Positions 34,074 to 46,480 are shown, numbered from the stretch's first letter. The stretch: 64,000 nucleotides of DNA from Wurfbainia villosa (GCA_025175895.1 CM046001.1:54249719-54313718), one strand, 5' to 3'. Program-made: numbers and translations. Notes: generated from the sequence alone by a model not told the origin.

Positions 34074-35899
34074 TGTTAGACTTTCCGAGCCGCAAAAACC
34101 GCTTTTTGTGTTGCGGAAACCTCGGAAGCCCGACCACGGATCCATGCGAAGATATATATAAAATAAAACATGTATGTGTTTAAAGATCCTAGATCTACCT
34201 TAGATCTACAAGATAGAGCATTACCCTCGTAGCGACGCCCTTCGCTTATCCCGCTCGTCCAAAAGCTTGTCAGAACTCAAGAGTGTCAAGTGTACACTCC
34301 TCTATTGGTATCCACACAGACAAATGGTGGAGAAACTCAACCTAGAGTGTGCTAGCACTCATGGAAATTTTGGCCAAGAAGGATTGGGAGAGCAAGAGAG
34401 GAAGAACCAAGGAAGAAGATGAAGTTCTAGTGTAACTCACCAAAAATGAATTACCCATCTAATGGAGTGGCCAGCCACTTCAAGGCTTGGGAGGTTACAT
34501 GCATGCATGTAACTCCTCCAAGAGCCAATGGCTCTTGGTCTCCCTCATGAGGTGGCACCACATGCTAAGTCAATGATGATGTGGAGCATCATTATTGGCC
34601 GACCATGCCAAGTCATCATCATGACATGGCATTTGGTCAAGTCAAACTTGACCTTTCATCTTCCCTCTCAAGTCAAGTCAAACTTGACCTCTTATCTCCC
34701 ATGGTTGATCAAATCCAACCACTTGATTCAAGTCAATTTGATTTAATGAATCTCTATTCATTAATATAAATTGACTAAATGAATCAAATCTAAATTAGAC
34801 TCATTCAACACTTGAATCAACTTGAGTCTAACTCAATTAGTCTAATTTGGATTACTCTTAATCCAATTTGGTTCATCACATGAACCTAATCCTCATGGTT
34901 CATCATATGAACCTAATCTTCATCTAATTTCCCTTTGTGTGTGACCCTATAGGTTCTTGTAACTTTGGCAATGTCCCTAAACCGATTTAGGAACATAAGC
35001 AATGAGCGGTATCTAGCAACACATCATTGCTACCCAAGTTACAAGAATGTTGAGCTCCAACATCACCTTTGTGACTACTAATTGTGACTCTCACAATATG
35101 TGACAATGTCCCCCTATCCTTGACATCTAGATTGACCAATTGAGGCATAGACCGTGTCATCCTCGGTACAATCTATATCTTGAACTCCAAGTAGACTCAC
35201 TCTAATCAAATGAGCTCAATATCTCATATTGACTCATTTGGGCATGGCCATGCACTTCGTGGTCTCACTCTATCAAGAATAACGATGTCTCTCCGATCAT
35301 ATAGGAGGGATAGATCCCATCTACATCACTCACATCCCTCCGCATAATTTGTCACAGACCCAGTAATCGCCTTTATAGTCCACCCATTTACGGGTGACGT
35401 TTGACGAAGCCAAAGTATGCAACTCCTTATGTAGGGAACCATGGTGACTTCAGGTCTAAGGACTAATAGTTATACTAATAGTCACATGAGAAAGTATATG
35501 ACACTCATATAATGATCCATGATACTTTCTCATGGCGGGTCATTCAGTATACATTCTCCAATGCATACCCATGTGTCAACTTGATATCTCATATCCATGA
35601 CTTGTGAGATCAAGCCATCGTGTTGACCTACATGCTAGTCTCTATGCATTAACATTGTCTCTGAATGTTAATACTTGACTAGGAGTGATTAAGAGTAGTG
35701 TTCTCTATATCATCTCATTTATTGATTCAACCAATCGATTGATATAGATAAGAACCTACTACTCAAGGACGTTATTATACTTAGTTATTTGGCACCAATA
35801 CAAATAAATATAATAACCATGCTTTTATAAATAGGAATATGATACAACAAAGTCCATACAACAATCATCACATGATTGGCTCTAGGGCTTTCACTAACA
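34074..35899 (-). mobile_element. G: solo copia LTR inside A2
   Basis: 1826 bp, plus strand TGTTAGACTT...CACTAACA, terminal inverted repeats TGTTAG/CTAACA, flanked by a perfect CTATC duplication (34069-34073 and 35900-35904). No PBS or coding sequence, so the internal part was removed by LTR-LTR recombination. Minus orientation is inferred because the minus-strand start (TGTTAGTGAAAGCCC) resembles the F2 LTR start (TGTTAGTGATATATG). It contains short tandem words around AATCAAATTGACTTGA at 34660-34830. It is not homologous to family A or C LTRs. Confidence 0.88.
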
Positions 35900-35904
35900 C
35901 TATC

Positions 35905-36410
35905 AACCTTTGAATTCTACTCAGGTTAATATGACCTAACCTTAGATGCCAAAGATATATTTGGTTCATTTTCGAAGGTTCTTTTCTCTTATTAGATTTA
36001 GAAGATGAGTTATTTATTTCTATTTGCATCATGGGAGCTTTCGATTCAAGAGTGTATAAATTTCCTACCAATGCACTAGAACAAATAATCTCTCTATTCC
36101 TTTTTATAACAACTCTGTTATTAAAAGAAATAGAATATCCATCCAAAAACAATTTAGAAATTGAAATCAAATTCTTTCTAAATGAAGGTACATAAAGGCA
36201 ATTTCTTAGAACCAAAGTTTTATTCCTATCAAAAGATAAATAAATATCTCCCACTACAATAGCCGCCACCTTCATAGCATTGCCCATGTAGATGGTAATC
36301 TCCCCCTCAGCTAGTCGTCTGGTTTCCTGGAACCCCTGCAAAGAGTTGCAGACATGATCAGTGGCTCCTGAATCTACACACCATGTGTCGGTAGATAACA
36401 CCGTTAAAAA
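35905..36410 (-). pseudogene. A2 protease and pre-integrase zinc domain
   Basis: The aspartic protease active site WCVDSGATDHVCN is intact near the start. It is followed by FRKNLISISKLFLDGYSIS and the HLRLGHINLSRIQR half of the HHCC domain, where G interrupts. Open for about 177 codons. Confidence 0.85.
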
Positions 36411-37224
36411 TGTTTCAACGACTAGACCAAAAGATATACCTTTGTTCTATTTGCGATTGGGACAGTCCGCCTTCCAATGTCCAGTCTACTTGCAAGTGAA
36501 GCACTTGCATTTCGGCTTCTTCACTCCTCCTTGAGATCATCCCATCACCTTTGTTGCGCCTTGTTTCTTCTTCTTCTTGCCTTTCGGCTTAGAAATAGAA
36601 ACCTTCTGGACAACTAAAGCCTGAGAACTCTGACGAAAAAGTTCCTCTGCCACCTGGAGTTCTGTCTGAATCTCCGCCAATGAATACAACCTCTTATTCA
36701 TGTTGTAGTTCAGGTGAAACTGCTCAAAACTCCTAGGTAAAGATTGGAGAATGATATCGACCTGGGTTTCCCCATCAATCTCAGCTCTAGGGACTTCCAG
36801 CTTTCAAATGAGCCATCATCTTGAGAACATGATCCCTCACGGGTGTTCCCTCAACCATGGTTGTCGTCATCAAGTTTCTCATGGCTTCATGCCTTACAGC
36901 CCGATTCTAGTGTCCGAAAAGTCCCTTGAGATTGAGCATCATGTCATAGACAGTGATCATGGCCTGATGCTGATGTCGCAATACATTTGACATAGAAGCC
37001 AAAATGTAACACCATGTCATCTCATCAGCCTTGATCCACTTCTTATAACTCTCTTTCTCCTTTTCCCCATAATCATCCATAGGCTTAGGAGGACACTCCT
37101 CGAGAAGTACATACTTGTACTCCTCAGCAGTCAAGACTATGTCCAGATTCCTTTTTCAATCCACATAGTTAGGTTCAGTAAGTTTATTTTCTTTCAGAAT
37201 CACAGCAAGTGGGTTGAAAGTCAT
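36411..37224 (-). pseudogene. A2 gag
   Basis: Start at the ATG at 37222-37224 (MTFNPLAVILKE-type). ECPPKPMDDYGEKEKESYKK, CYILASMSNVLRHQHQA and the region of the zinc knuckle near 36490-36515 are readable. A two-base deletion near 36800 (relative to A1) shifts the frame, and other stops are present. No function remains. Confidence 0.78.
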
Positions 37225-38270
37225 TTTGAAAAACCTATGAATCACATAAATCACATCATTAGATTTCAAAATTTATTGATTCCTCAAACAATAAAATTTT
37301 AAAATCAACCAACACCTCAAAACACCGAGAATATCGTATGCCACGATAGTGTGGATGTATACAAATTCTTCATTTGTAAGAGGAGGTTTTACCCATTAAT
37401 TTTATTATCCTGTCAACCTTACTTTTTGACAAATAAAATTAATGGTTGGTTTCTCTTTGGTCCTACAAATAAAAGCAGTGACTCCGATGGGGAGGATACT
37501 TTTATTTGCATCTAAGTGTTCACTATTACCCGATACTAAGGCAATTTCCTCGGATTATGTGCCTTCCGATGGGGAAGTACACACGCTCCTAAATAACTTT
37601 CTATAACCATATTTGACCTAGTGATCCGCAAAACAAACTCATCCGATATGGAGGAAGGCACTAAGAGCCAACGAGCAAGTTTGTTCGCATCACTTGTCAA
37701 ATTGTAATGGAAGCGATGGGAATTAAAAAAATATCCCTCTCCCACTTAGTAATTTAAAATTGAGGAATTTTAACTATGCAAGCACAACAAGCATATAAAT
37801 CAAAAGCAATAAATATGAAAAATAACAAATTTTCCAAATATTATGGCTTTTGGTTCTCCAATATGCCTCCAGTCATGTTGGCACCTCGTCCGCTCCTCCA
37901 TACACCATGTGCAAGCCATTAAGAGATTCGAGCCAAGAAAATTATTTTAATTTACATCAATCGATCCTATACTCCACAAAGGAGTGTACATGAAGTCTAG
38001 ATCGAAAGTAAACAAAAATAAAAGAGTGGCTAAACAATGTCGTACTTAATTATAAAAATTAAATACTAGCCTCTTCAACCCCGAGGATTCAAATAATATT
38101 ACGATTACACACATACAATCACATACACACACATATGGCCATAATAGTTGGATCTTATGTCTGCAACCAAAAAGTTAGCCTACGCACATCCTACTATTAT
38201 CCGGCACACATAATATATGATAAATGCATAAAAGTAACCGAATCCTAAACACACAAAACCAGAAACCGTG
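37225..38270 (-). other. A2 leader
   Basis: No open frame. Carries TCCGATGGGGA at 37483-37493 and 37565-37575 and a mutated third copy near 37642, in the same spacing as in A1. Confidence 0.7.
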
Positions 38271-38282
38271 GATCTGATACCA
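38271..38282 (-). other. A2 primer-binding site
   Basis: Minus-strand TGGTATCAGATC, one mismatch from the initiator-Met-type PBS, two bases from the LTR start at 38285. Confidence 0.85.
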
Positions 38283-38284
38283 CT

Positions 38285-41200
38285 TGAAGGGTTAAATCTT
38301 CACTTCTCGCTTCACTTCGGTCGCTTGTACATGGCGATCCTATCAAATGACCCTGGATAAAAAAAAATAATTCGGATGAAGATGGATTACCCAAGCAACC
38401 GATCCATCATCGTGCTATTCGATTTGAGTGGTCGCTGTAGAAGATTTGAGGCCGCTAGAGGGGGGGTGAATAGCGTTGAATTCGTACGTAGATGGAATTC
38501 GTTCGCGATCGTCTCTACAAAACTCGTTATGCGCAGCGGAATAGAAATAATAAAAGCAATAATGAAAAGATACAATCACGAACACAAGGATATAATGTGG
38601 TTCGGAACCGTAATGGTTCCTACTCCACGGATTGGGTTCGTACGAACCCTAGCGATGCCACAAACACCACTAAGCACTAAAGCTCCTTCTCGACAACAAG
38701 TCGGAGGTGGAGAAACCTCGTACAATGAATTACAACAAGTAATACAAAGTAAACAAGCAAATACAAGTGAAAATGTAAAGAACACTTTACAAACTAGGGT
38801 TTTGAGCGCTTGCTTGTCGGTTGCTTGGATGAGCTTGAAGGACCCTGAAATGCACCTGCAAATCGCCTCACCAAAGCCCCCAAAGAACTGATGCCGCAAT
38901 ATCCATGAACAGCTCCCTTTTATCCTGCGTCGGGCTGGATTTCCGCCTATCAGTCGACTGTCATAAGTCCCTAGTCGACTGATGCCACTGTTGTCGTGAG
39001 ACAACGGCTCAATCCACGTTGGACAAGTTCCAACAGGACTCTTGGCAATGATCGCTAATATTGGCGCCGATCGCTAACGCTCGTAGTCGATCGCCTACGG
39101 CTACGTGAGCGCTCGCGGCTCAACACAAAACTAGCCGATCGCCAGAGCAGCCTGGCTCTTAAACGACAACTCAAGTCGATTTCACGGCAATGAACCGCCA
39201 TAATGCTGACCGATCCAACCTCAAAGATGAGGTTTTAACCCAAGTATGGTGCCCCCATACTTGCTAGACCACCCTTAGCCTAGACCTAAGCCTTCTAGCC
39301 ACCTCCATCAGCCTCACGCCTCTCGGATCCCTCCAAGTCATCCATGACTTGTTCATCCATCGCGCTAGCCTCCAGGTGCTTCCCTCGGCTATGTCATGAT
39401 AACGGTGTCTACACCGCTAAGGCACATTGGACTTACGCCGCCAAGACTCCGCTTGGACTTTACGCTGCCAATATCAATCCCCTTAGACTTCCAAATGCCA
39501 AGACTCAATCTTGGACTTTCCCTTGCCAACCCATGTTTGACTTTCCATGCCAAGACTCATGCTTGGACTTTCCATTTGCCAAGACCCATGCTTGGACTTC
39601 TCATTTGCCAAGACCCATGCTTGGACTTCTCATGCCAAGTACTCAAGACTTGGACTTTCCCAAATGCCAAGTACCCATGACTTGGACTTTCCATGCGCCA
39701 AGTGTCCCACTTGGACTTTTCATGCCAAGTACTCAAGACTTGCACTTTACCAAATGCCAAGTGTCCCACTTGGACTTTCCCATAATCACATGGTCAACCC
39801 TAGTCAACCATTAAGGTCTCCCTCGAGTCAAACTCGAGTCCGGTCAAACATGACCCGGGTCTATTGCTCCAACAATCTCCCCAACATATTAACCGACATT
39901 AATGTCAAACATCAATGCCAAATCACTTTGTCAAACATCAAAACATCACTCGAGTCAAACTCGAGTCTGGTCAATCGTGACCTGGGCCGATTGCACCAAC
40001 AGTCGCTTGAACAAACTTATTGTTCAAGCAACCTAACTCTTTTCCTCGATTAGCCGCGAAATAGATGATGTACGGATCACCGATTTTTGTGTTTATCTTT
40101 GGGGTCCATGATCATACAATTACAAACAAATTGCATAGATCAAGAAAGAAACTTAAACAAGAATTATACCTCTTGTTTTCCTCTTGATCTTCTATTGTAT
40201 GACCTATCCTCTTCTTGGACATTGTGTGGGCAACGATCTTCCAAGAAATGAAGCCACCTAGACCATCTTTTCTTCTTCTTGCTCGCTCCAACACAAGCTG
40301 CCCCTTATCCTCCTCTTGGCCGAACACCCTTCTCCTTCTCCCTTGCTTGTGTTGGCCACCAAGGAGATCTCCCCTTCTTTGTTGCCACCGACCTAAGGGA
40401 GAACAAAGGGAAGAACCACCCACATAGGGAGGTTGTTGTCGCCGGCCAAAGAAGAAGGGTGAAAGCACCCTAATCGCCGATCACCAAAAGATGGAGAGGG
40501 CTGCCCTTTGCTTGTATCCACCTGCCCTTGCTTGAGGAAGAAGGGCGCTGACCACCAAAGGGAGGGGAGGGAGGAGGTGCCGGCCAAAAACCCTAATGGT
40601 TGGGTATTTGCCACCGACCCTAGGAGGGGAGGAGGAGAAAAAATTAGATTAAAAAAAAACCTTTTTTTTCGCCCAAGCCTTGGAATCTATTTATAGATTT
40701 CGCCCAAGCCTCCTTTTAATCATGTCCGTTGGATCTAGGCTTCGTGAGGGTTTTAATAGGCTACAATAGGGACAAGGAGGAGGAGTTGGATCTTGGCCAC
40801 CCAATGGATCCAAACCCGATCCATTAATGATGATCCATTCCACAAAAGCAATCATCATTAATCTACCTCACCAACCCCATAATTATATATGGGCTCCACA
40901 TATTAATTGTACAAATATCTCTCCATGTTTAAGATATCGAATGTCCGTTAATTAATTAATTTCTGACAATTAATTAATTAACATCTAACTTCATGAGTAG
41001 TACCACTCAACCTTATCATCATGCTGGACCAAGTCCACCTGCAGGATTTACATGATAATCCTTATGAGCTCCTCAAGGGGGCATCATCATCCTAATACAT
41101 AGGACACGATTTCCTTCTATAATCAACGACACACCATGTAAATAATATTATTTCCCAACTTACCGGACCTATCGATTTAACACATAAATCTCGCCCATTG

Positions 41201-41630
41201 GCAAATTAAAGAAATAAATATTAAGTACATGTGCCCGTTATTATATCGGGATTAAGAGCATGCACACCATAATATCTGAGGTCTGATTCAATTATGTAGT
41301 CAGCAATAAATTGAATCACCTCTAAGTCGGTCCTGCTCAATACACACAAAGTGTACTAGTGTAATTATATGGTCAAGATAAACCAATACCAAATTACACT
41401 ACAACCATGCCAATGGTTTGTCCAAAACCATCTTGGTTGTGAGCCTCTACTTATACTCTACAAGAAACTGATAACATGATCTTCTGTGCGATACCACACA
41501 CCATGTTATCTACAATGTAAAGTATTAGACAATATACATAACTATAAATAAGCAAACAATGATCATGTGATTCTTATTCCAAAATGAAGATGTCCATACA
41601 AAGACTAGGCTTTCAGTATACATCCCAACA
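38285..41630 (-). repeat. A2 5' LTR, interrupted by a solo C LTR
   Basis: LTR sequence occupies 38285-38435 and 40007-41630, together 1775 bp. TATA box CTATAAATAG (minus) at 40687-40696. The ends agree with the 3' LTR, but the first 150 bp differ at many positions, so the element is older than A1. Confidence 0.88.
38436..40001 (-). mobile_element. Solo C-family LTR inside the A2 LTR
   Basis: 1566 bp, TGTAGAAGAT...GCACCAACA, flanked by a perfect GTCGC duplication (38431-38435 and 40002-40006). It carries the family hallmarks: GCTAGAGGGGGGGTGAATAG next to the inner end, one exact CAGTCGACTG (38951-38960), and a tandem foldback array of CCAAGACTCATGCTTGGACTT type from 39420 to 39780. No PBS follows. 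Its orientation matches C1. The Cys-rich frames at 39344-39814 only translate the array. Confidence 0.9.
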
Positions 41631-41635
41631 CACTT

Positions 41636-41947
41636 TGCATGTTTGCAATTAAATAACTTTGAAAACCAAAATCCCAAGTTTTCATACTTCTTTACTCTTT
41701 TTTCAATCATCATGCAAAGTTGCGTCATGGATGGATAAGACTGATCACATGGGTTAAGCCTTGACCTGTACTCGGGTTTAACTTGGTTTCTCCTTTCTCA
41801 TAGCCAACCCATTGTTCTTAAATTATCTTGTTTAGTGCTTCCTTGAAATGCTTTGCTTGAAATCTTGTAATTGGCCCCTCGGGAAGTGATAAATGTTCTT
41901 TCGCGGTTTTAACCCTGTCTTGACGAACCCCTCCTTGGTGTACATCA
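41636..41947 (-). repeat. B 3' LTR, proximal part, overlapping the pol end
   Basis: Begins on the minus strand with TGATGTACACCAAGG, the same start as the 5' LTR at 47819. It contains the last roughly 45 codons of the polyprotein (VHQGGVRQDRVKTAKEHL, LPEGPITRFQAKHFKEALN) up to a stop at 41818. The 5' LTR copy has the same stretch at 47690-47819. Confidence 0.8.
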
Positions 41948-42813
41948 TTCTCCCCCTCTTGAAAAGGATTTGTCCTCAAATCATTGCCTACATCAAATGG
42001 GGACAAATCAACAACATTAAAAGTAGTATGCACACCATACTCACCTAGCAATTCAAGTTTGTAGGCATTATCGTTGATGCGTTCTATCACTTGAAATGGT
42101 CAATCCCCTCGAGGTAAGAGCTTAGAACGTCGTTTTTCTAAAAATCGCTCCTTTCATAAGTGTAACCAAACCCACTCTCCTGATTCAAACATAACTTTTT
42201 GCTGCCCTTTGTTAGCTTGTTGGATATATTGCTTGGTTCTTCTCTCAATATTCAAGCGTGCTTGTTCATGAATTTGCTTTACAAAATTAGCCTTCTTCTT
42301 ACCATCTAAGTTGATATGTTCACTTAAAAGAAAAGGAATCAAATCTATCAGTGAAAAAGGATTGAATCCATAAAAAACTTCAAATGGAGAAAATTGAGTT
42401 CCATAATGTATGCTTCTATTGTATGCAAACTCGACATTCGGTAGACAATCCTCCCATGTTTTCAAATTCTTTTTTATAATGGCACAAAGTAAGAAGGATA
42501 AAATTCGATTAACAACTTCAGTTTGCCCATCAGTCTGGGGATGACAAGTGGTAGAGAATAGCAATTTCATTCCCAATTTCCCCCACAGAGTCTTCCAAAA
42601 ATAACTCAAAAATTTTGCATCTCGATCAGAGACACTGGTCCTAGCCATGCCATGCAACCTAACAACCTCTTTAAAGAACAAACCAGCTATATGGGATGCA
42701 TCATTGGTTTTATGACATGGAATTGAATGTGTCATCTTAGAAAACCTATCTACCACAACAAAAATTGAATCCCTTCCCCTCTTAGTCCGAGGTAATCCCA
42801 ACACAAAGTCCAT
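41818..42813 (-). pseudogene. B integrase core and C-terminal tail
   Basis: Core: MDFVLGLPRTKRGRDS with the first catalytic Asp, VSDRDAKFLSYFWKTLW with the second, CHPQTDGQTEVVNR with the Glu. The C-terminal domain follows (WVWLHL, then after a frameshift ERINDNAYKLELLGEYG and TTFNVVDLSPF), then a tail that crosses the polypurine tract into the LTR. The tail sits where CRM-lineage integrases carry a chromatin-targeting CR motif; that identity is inferred from position and from the GPITR-x-QAK words. Stops at about 42100-42150 interrupt the frame. Confidence 0.82.
41948..41960 (-). other. B polypurine tract, inside the coding frame
   Basis: The minus strand reads AAGAGGGGGAGAA directly before the LTR start TGATGTACACC. 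In the pol frame it encodes QEGEN, so primer and codons coincide. Confidence 0.8.
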
Positions 42814-42825
42814 TGAAATATGAGT

Positions 42826-43352
42826 CTACGATTCATGGGGTATAGGCAAAGGTGTATACAAACCATGTGGTTTCAACTTAGATTTAGCTTGTTTGCAAGT
42901 GATACACTTCTCACAAATTTTCTCTACATCGCGTTTCATATGAGGCCAAAAAAAATGATCTTGCAAAACCCTAAAAGTCTTAGTGACACCAAAAGGCCCC
43001 ATCAAACCACCACTATGAGCTTCCCTAGTAAACAATTCACGTAATGAACATAAGGGTACACACAGTCTATTTCCCCTAAATAAAATCCATCAAGCCTATA
43101 GAATTTTCCAAATGCAACTTGGTCACATGCTTTGAACACATCAGAAAAATCAGTATCATTGGCATATAAGTCCTTGATATATTCAAATCCAAGTAATTTC
43201 ACATCTAAAGTGGAAAGTAAAGCATACCTTCGAGATAGAGCATCAGCTACCACATTCTCTTTGCCTTGCTTGTATTTGATCACATAAAGAAATGTCTGAA
43301 TGAACTCTACCCATTTTGCATGGAGTCGGTTCAACTTGTGTTGCCCCTTCAA
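42826..43352 (-). pseudogene. B integrase zinc domain and RNase H end
   Basis: Reads HAKWVEFIQTFLYVIKYKQGKENVVADALSRRY (RNase H end and linker), then EAHSGGLMGPFGVTKT...CEKCITCKQAKSK, the HHCC domain with its second His changed to Pro. HGLYTPLPIPHES leads to the integrase core. A frameshift separates the two halves near 43020. Confidence 0.78.
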
Positions 43353-43381
43353 ATGTCATAGAGATTGATGATCCATGTGAA

Positions 43382-43729
43382 TCACGATTCCTTTGGCCAT
43401 AGGTAATGCTGCCACGTTTCCAATGCCCTTACCAATGCGTACATCTCCTTGTCATACATGGGATAGTTGAGAGCTGCTCCACTCAACTTCTCGCTGAAGT
43501 AAGCTATGGGTCTCCTTTCTTGCAAAAGCACAACACCTATACCAATACCAAAAGCAACACATTCGATTTCAAATGTTTTAGAGAAGTCAAGTAGGATCAA
43601 TAAAGGAGCTAAACTTAGCATTTCTTTCAAGGTGTTAAATGCTTTCTCTTGTTCCTCTCCCCACTTGAATGACTCATTTTTCTTTATGACATTAGTAAGA
43701 GGAGCTGCAATGTTACTAAAATCCACCAC
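43382..43729 (-). pseudogene. B RNase H
   Basis: Reads FSKTFEIECVAFGIGIGVVLLQ, where the catalytic Asp of the usual CDASGIG is replaced by Val, then YFSEKLSGAALNYPMYDKEMYALVRALETWQHYL. The family normally has an Asp in the first box, so the domain was inactive before or after the frameshifts around it. Confidence 0.8.
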
Positions 43730-43735
43730 AAATCG

Positions 43736-44720
43736 TCAATAGAAGCTGGCCAATCCATGGAAGCTCCTCACTTGATTGATTGTTAAAGGTGTTGGCCATA
43801 CTTGGATGGCTTTCACCTTTTCTTCATCCATCTCAACCCCTTTAGCACTAACAACAAATCCAAGAAACACAACCCTCTCTGTACAAAAGGTGCACTTCTT
43901 GAGGTTGGCAAAGAGCTTCTCTTCCTTTAGTACACTCAAAACATATGTTAAATACGTAACATGCTCTTCCAAAATTTTACTATAAATCAAAATATCATCG
44001 AAATACACAACTACAAATCTTCCTAAGAAAGCACATAAAATATGGTTCATTAGACACATAAGTGCTAGGAGCATTAGTTAAACCAAAAGGCATTACTAAC
44101 CATTAATATAGGTCATGCTTGGTCTTAAAGGCGGTCTTCCATTCATCACCTTCCTTCATCCTAATTTGATGATATCCACTTCTAAGATCTATCTTTGTAA
44201 ACACACAAGAACCATGCAATTCATCAAGCATATCATCAAGTCTAGGAATTGGGTGATGATATTTTACCGTTATGTTGTTAATGGCTCGACAATCAACACA
44301 CATCCTCCACGTGTCATCCTTCTTAGGAACTAGTAACACCGGAATAGCACAAAGGCTTAGGCTCTCTCGAACATGCCCTTTCTCTAATAGTTCTCCAATT
44401 TGCCTTTGGAGTTCCTTTGTTTCCTTCGGGTTGCTTCTATATGCAGGACGATTTGGGATGGATGCATCGGAAATAAAGTCAATTTGATGTTCAATTCCTC
44501 GAATCGGAGGCAACCCAGGTGGAACCTCTTCGGGAAAAACATCCGCGAATTTTTGTAAAAGAGAAACAACAACACTTGGCAAAGGCTTGTTAAGATCATT
44601 AGTGTTGAAAAGTGCCTCCTTATACAAAAGTATAAGAGGTATCTGATTTGAAAATAAAGCTTTTTTTATCTCACTTTGTTTTGCATAAAAGCTATTTTCT
44701 TTTCTCTCTTTCTTTTTCAT
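43736..44720 (-). pseudogene. B reverse transcriptase
   Basis: From PPGLPPIRGIEHQIDF through RPAYRSNPKETKELQRQ, VPKKDDTWRMCVDCRAINN and FTKIDLRSGYHQIRM (first catalytic Asp) to a TAA at about 44103 replacing Glu. It continues after a frameshift with VVVYFDDILIYSK (catalytic YFDD) and CTFCTERVVFLGFVVSAKG. The sequence style is that of CRM-lineage gypsy RT. Confidence 0.85.
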
Positions 44721-44878
44721 AGCTTTCTCAACTTCTTTTGATTCTTTCCACTCACTTTTTTCCCCTCATTTTCTTTTTCTCTCTTTTTCCCATTTTCTAT
44801 TTCTCTCTTTTTTCCATTTTTTATCTCTCTCTTCTTTCCATTTTCCTTTTGTAATTTCAGTTGATCCTCCATAACTTG

Positions 44879-45427
44879 TCATGGAGTCAAGGGTACAAGC
44901 GTAATAGGTTGTCCTTTCTGAGTAAAAGAATACCTATTTGTGAACCCATCGTGAGTTACCTTCCGATCAAATTTCCAAGGTCTTCCCAACAAAAGATGAC
45001 ATGCATGCATGGGGACCATATCACACAACAACTGGTCTTCATATTTGCCAATAGCAATTGCTACCAAGACTTGCTTTGTCACCTTGATTTCCCCACAATT
45101 GTTTAGCCACTGAAGCCGATAAGTACATGGATGTTTCAGGGTCGGTAAAGATAATTTTTCCACCAACTCCGTGCTTGCCACATTGGTGCAACTTCCTCCA
45201 TCAATAATAACGCTGCAAACCTTATTATTTACAAAGCAACGAGTATGAAATAAGTTTTCCCTTTGGTTACCTTCTTCCTCCTTAGCTTGCAAGTTGAGAA
45301 CTCGTCTAGCCACCAATAAATCTCCAACAACATCATGTTTCTCATCATCACTGTCCTCTTGTGGTACTTCTTCAGTGACTTCATCCTCATCTTCTGACTC
45401 AATCTCCCCTTGGGCATTTATCACCAT
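44879..45427 (-). pseudogene. B aspartic protease
   Basis: The active site VIIDGGSCTNVAS has the Asp of the D-[ST]-G family in the DGGS form common in CRM-like elements. It follows NKVCS and is followed by CDMVPMHACHLLLGRPWKFD, the conserved flap and C-terminal box. The upstream linker is very acidic (ESEDEDEVTEE). It is open throughout. 44721-44878 is a T/C-rich, low-complexity linker. Confidence 0.83.
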
Positions 45428-46480
45428 TGCGGCTTTTGTTCACACATTGGCTAGCAATGTGACCACACCCCTGACATTTGAAACACTTGATATCACGAGT
45501 TTTGAAGGTAGTGGACTCGCTAATACCTGGGGTTGTGGAGGTTCTTGGTTTAGGTTGTTTCAAGGGTTCAAATTTTGGCTTGCTTTGTAGCGGTTCCTCT
45601 CTTTTTGGGGCTACCCTCCAGGGATGGTTACTAGTCATTGGTTGTCCCCATTTAGTCGACCCTTTCTCTTAAGTTGTTCCTCCACTTTTATTGCTTGGTG
45701 TACCATCTCAGATCACTCAACATAATGCTACAATTCGACAATATCAACAATTTTTGGATTTAAACCATGCAAGAACCTAGCCATGGTGGCTTCTCGATCT
45801 TCATCCACATTAGCTCGTATCATGGACACCTCCATCTCCTTGAAATACTCATCCACACTTTTGGTGCCCTGAGACAACCATTGCAGCTTCTAATATAAAC
45901 TCTTATAGTAATGACAGGGTACAAATCTCCTTCTCATGAGCATCTTCATTTCCTCCCAAGTGGACACAGGTAGCTCTCCATTTCGTCACTGATTCATCAC
46001 CACTTGATCCCACCACACAATAGCATAATCAATGAATTCAATGGCAGTTAACTTAACCTTCTTATGCTCTGAAAATTCATGACAATCAAACACCATCTCT
46101 ATCTTGGTTTCCCATTTTAAATAAACTTCTGGATCATTTTTACCTTGGAAGGATGGAATCTTCAACTTTACGCTTCCTAGGTCATTAACTCTTCTATTTC
46201 CCCCGATCTGATCCTCCCTATACCCATTCCGATCTCCTCTATAGCCAATCCTTTCTTCCCTATTACCAATCCAACTCCGGTTGTAGTGTTGTTCACCAAA
46301 TCCTTCCACCTCCTCTTCTTCTTCCATTTTAGGCCTCAGAGTACGTCTTTGTTGTGGCACATTAGGATACTCTTGATGATGTCTCCTTGGTGTTTTCACT
46401 TCCACTCGATCAAGCCTCACATATATAGACTCTAACTCCACCCTCATCATACGCCGCATTTCTCCCATCAACGCTTGCAA
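45428..46480 (-). pseudogene. B gag with zinc knuckle
   Basis: Start at 46480. An N-terminal Arg/Glu-rich segment is followed by KLKIPSFQGKNDPEVYLKWE, VKLTAIEFIDYAIVWWDQV, the plant gypsy gag core. Stops at 45986 and further positions break it. The zinc knuckle KCFKCQGCGHIASQCVN (about 45440-45490) is intact. Some of the frame between 45640 and 45985 is shifted. Confidence 0.8.

Larger units (their letters stand above)
29673..41630 (-). mobile_element. A2: full-length copia element inserted in the B 3' LTR
   Basis: Minus strand, TGAAGGG...CCCAACA, with a perfect target duplication CACTT (29668-29672 and 41631-41635). It is 11,958 bp including two later solo LTRs (G at 34074-35899 and a C LTR at 38436-40001). 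Its LTRs are 29673-31446 and 38285-41630; without the C insertion and its duplication they are 1774 and 1775 bp. It has the same gene order and PBS position as A1, but is more decayed, with several frameshifts. Confidence 0.92.

Noticed and set aside
39420..39780. CRISPR-like array
   Set aside because: Units are imperfect, spacers are themselves related, and the array is a part of a plant LTR with TG...CA ends and a target duplication.
39344..39814. Cys-rich repeat protein frames (also 2315-2605 and 14337-14579)
   Set aside because: They translate the CTTGGACTT/CCAAG tandem array of C LTRs. All frames and both strands look similarly open, the unit is not kept in codon multiples, and there is no start context.
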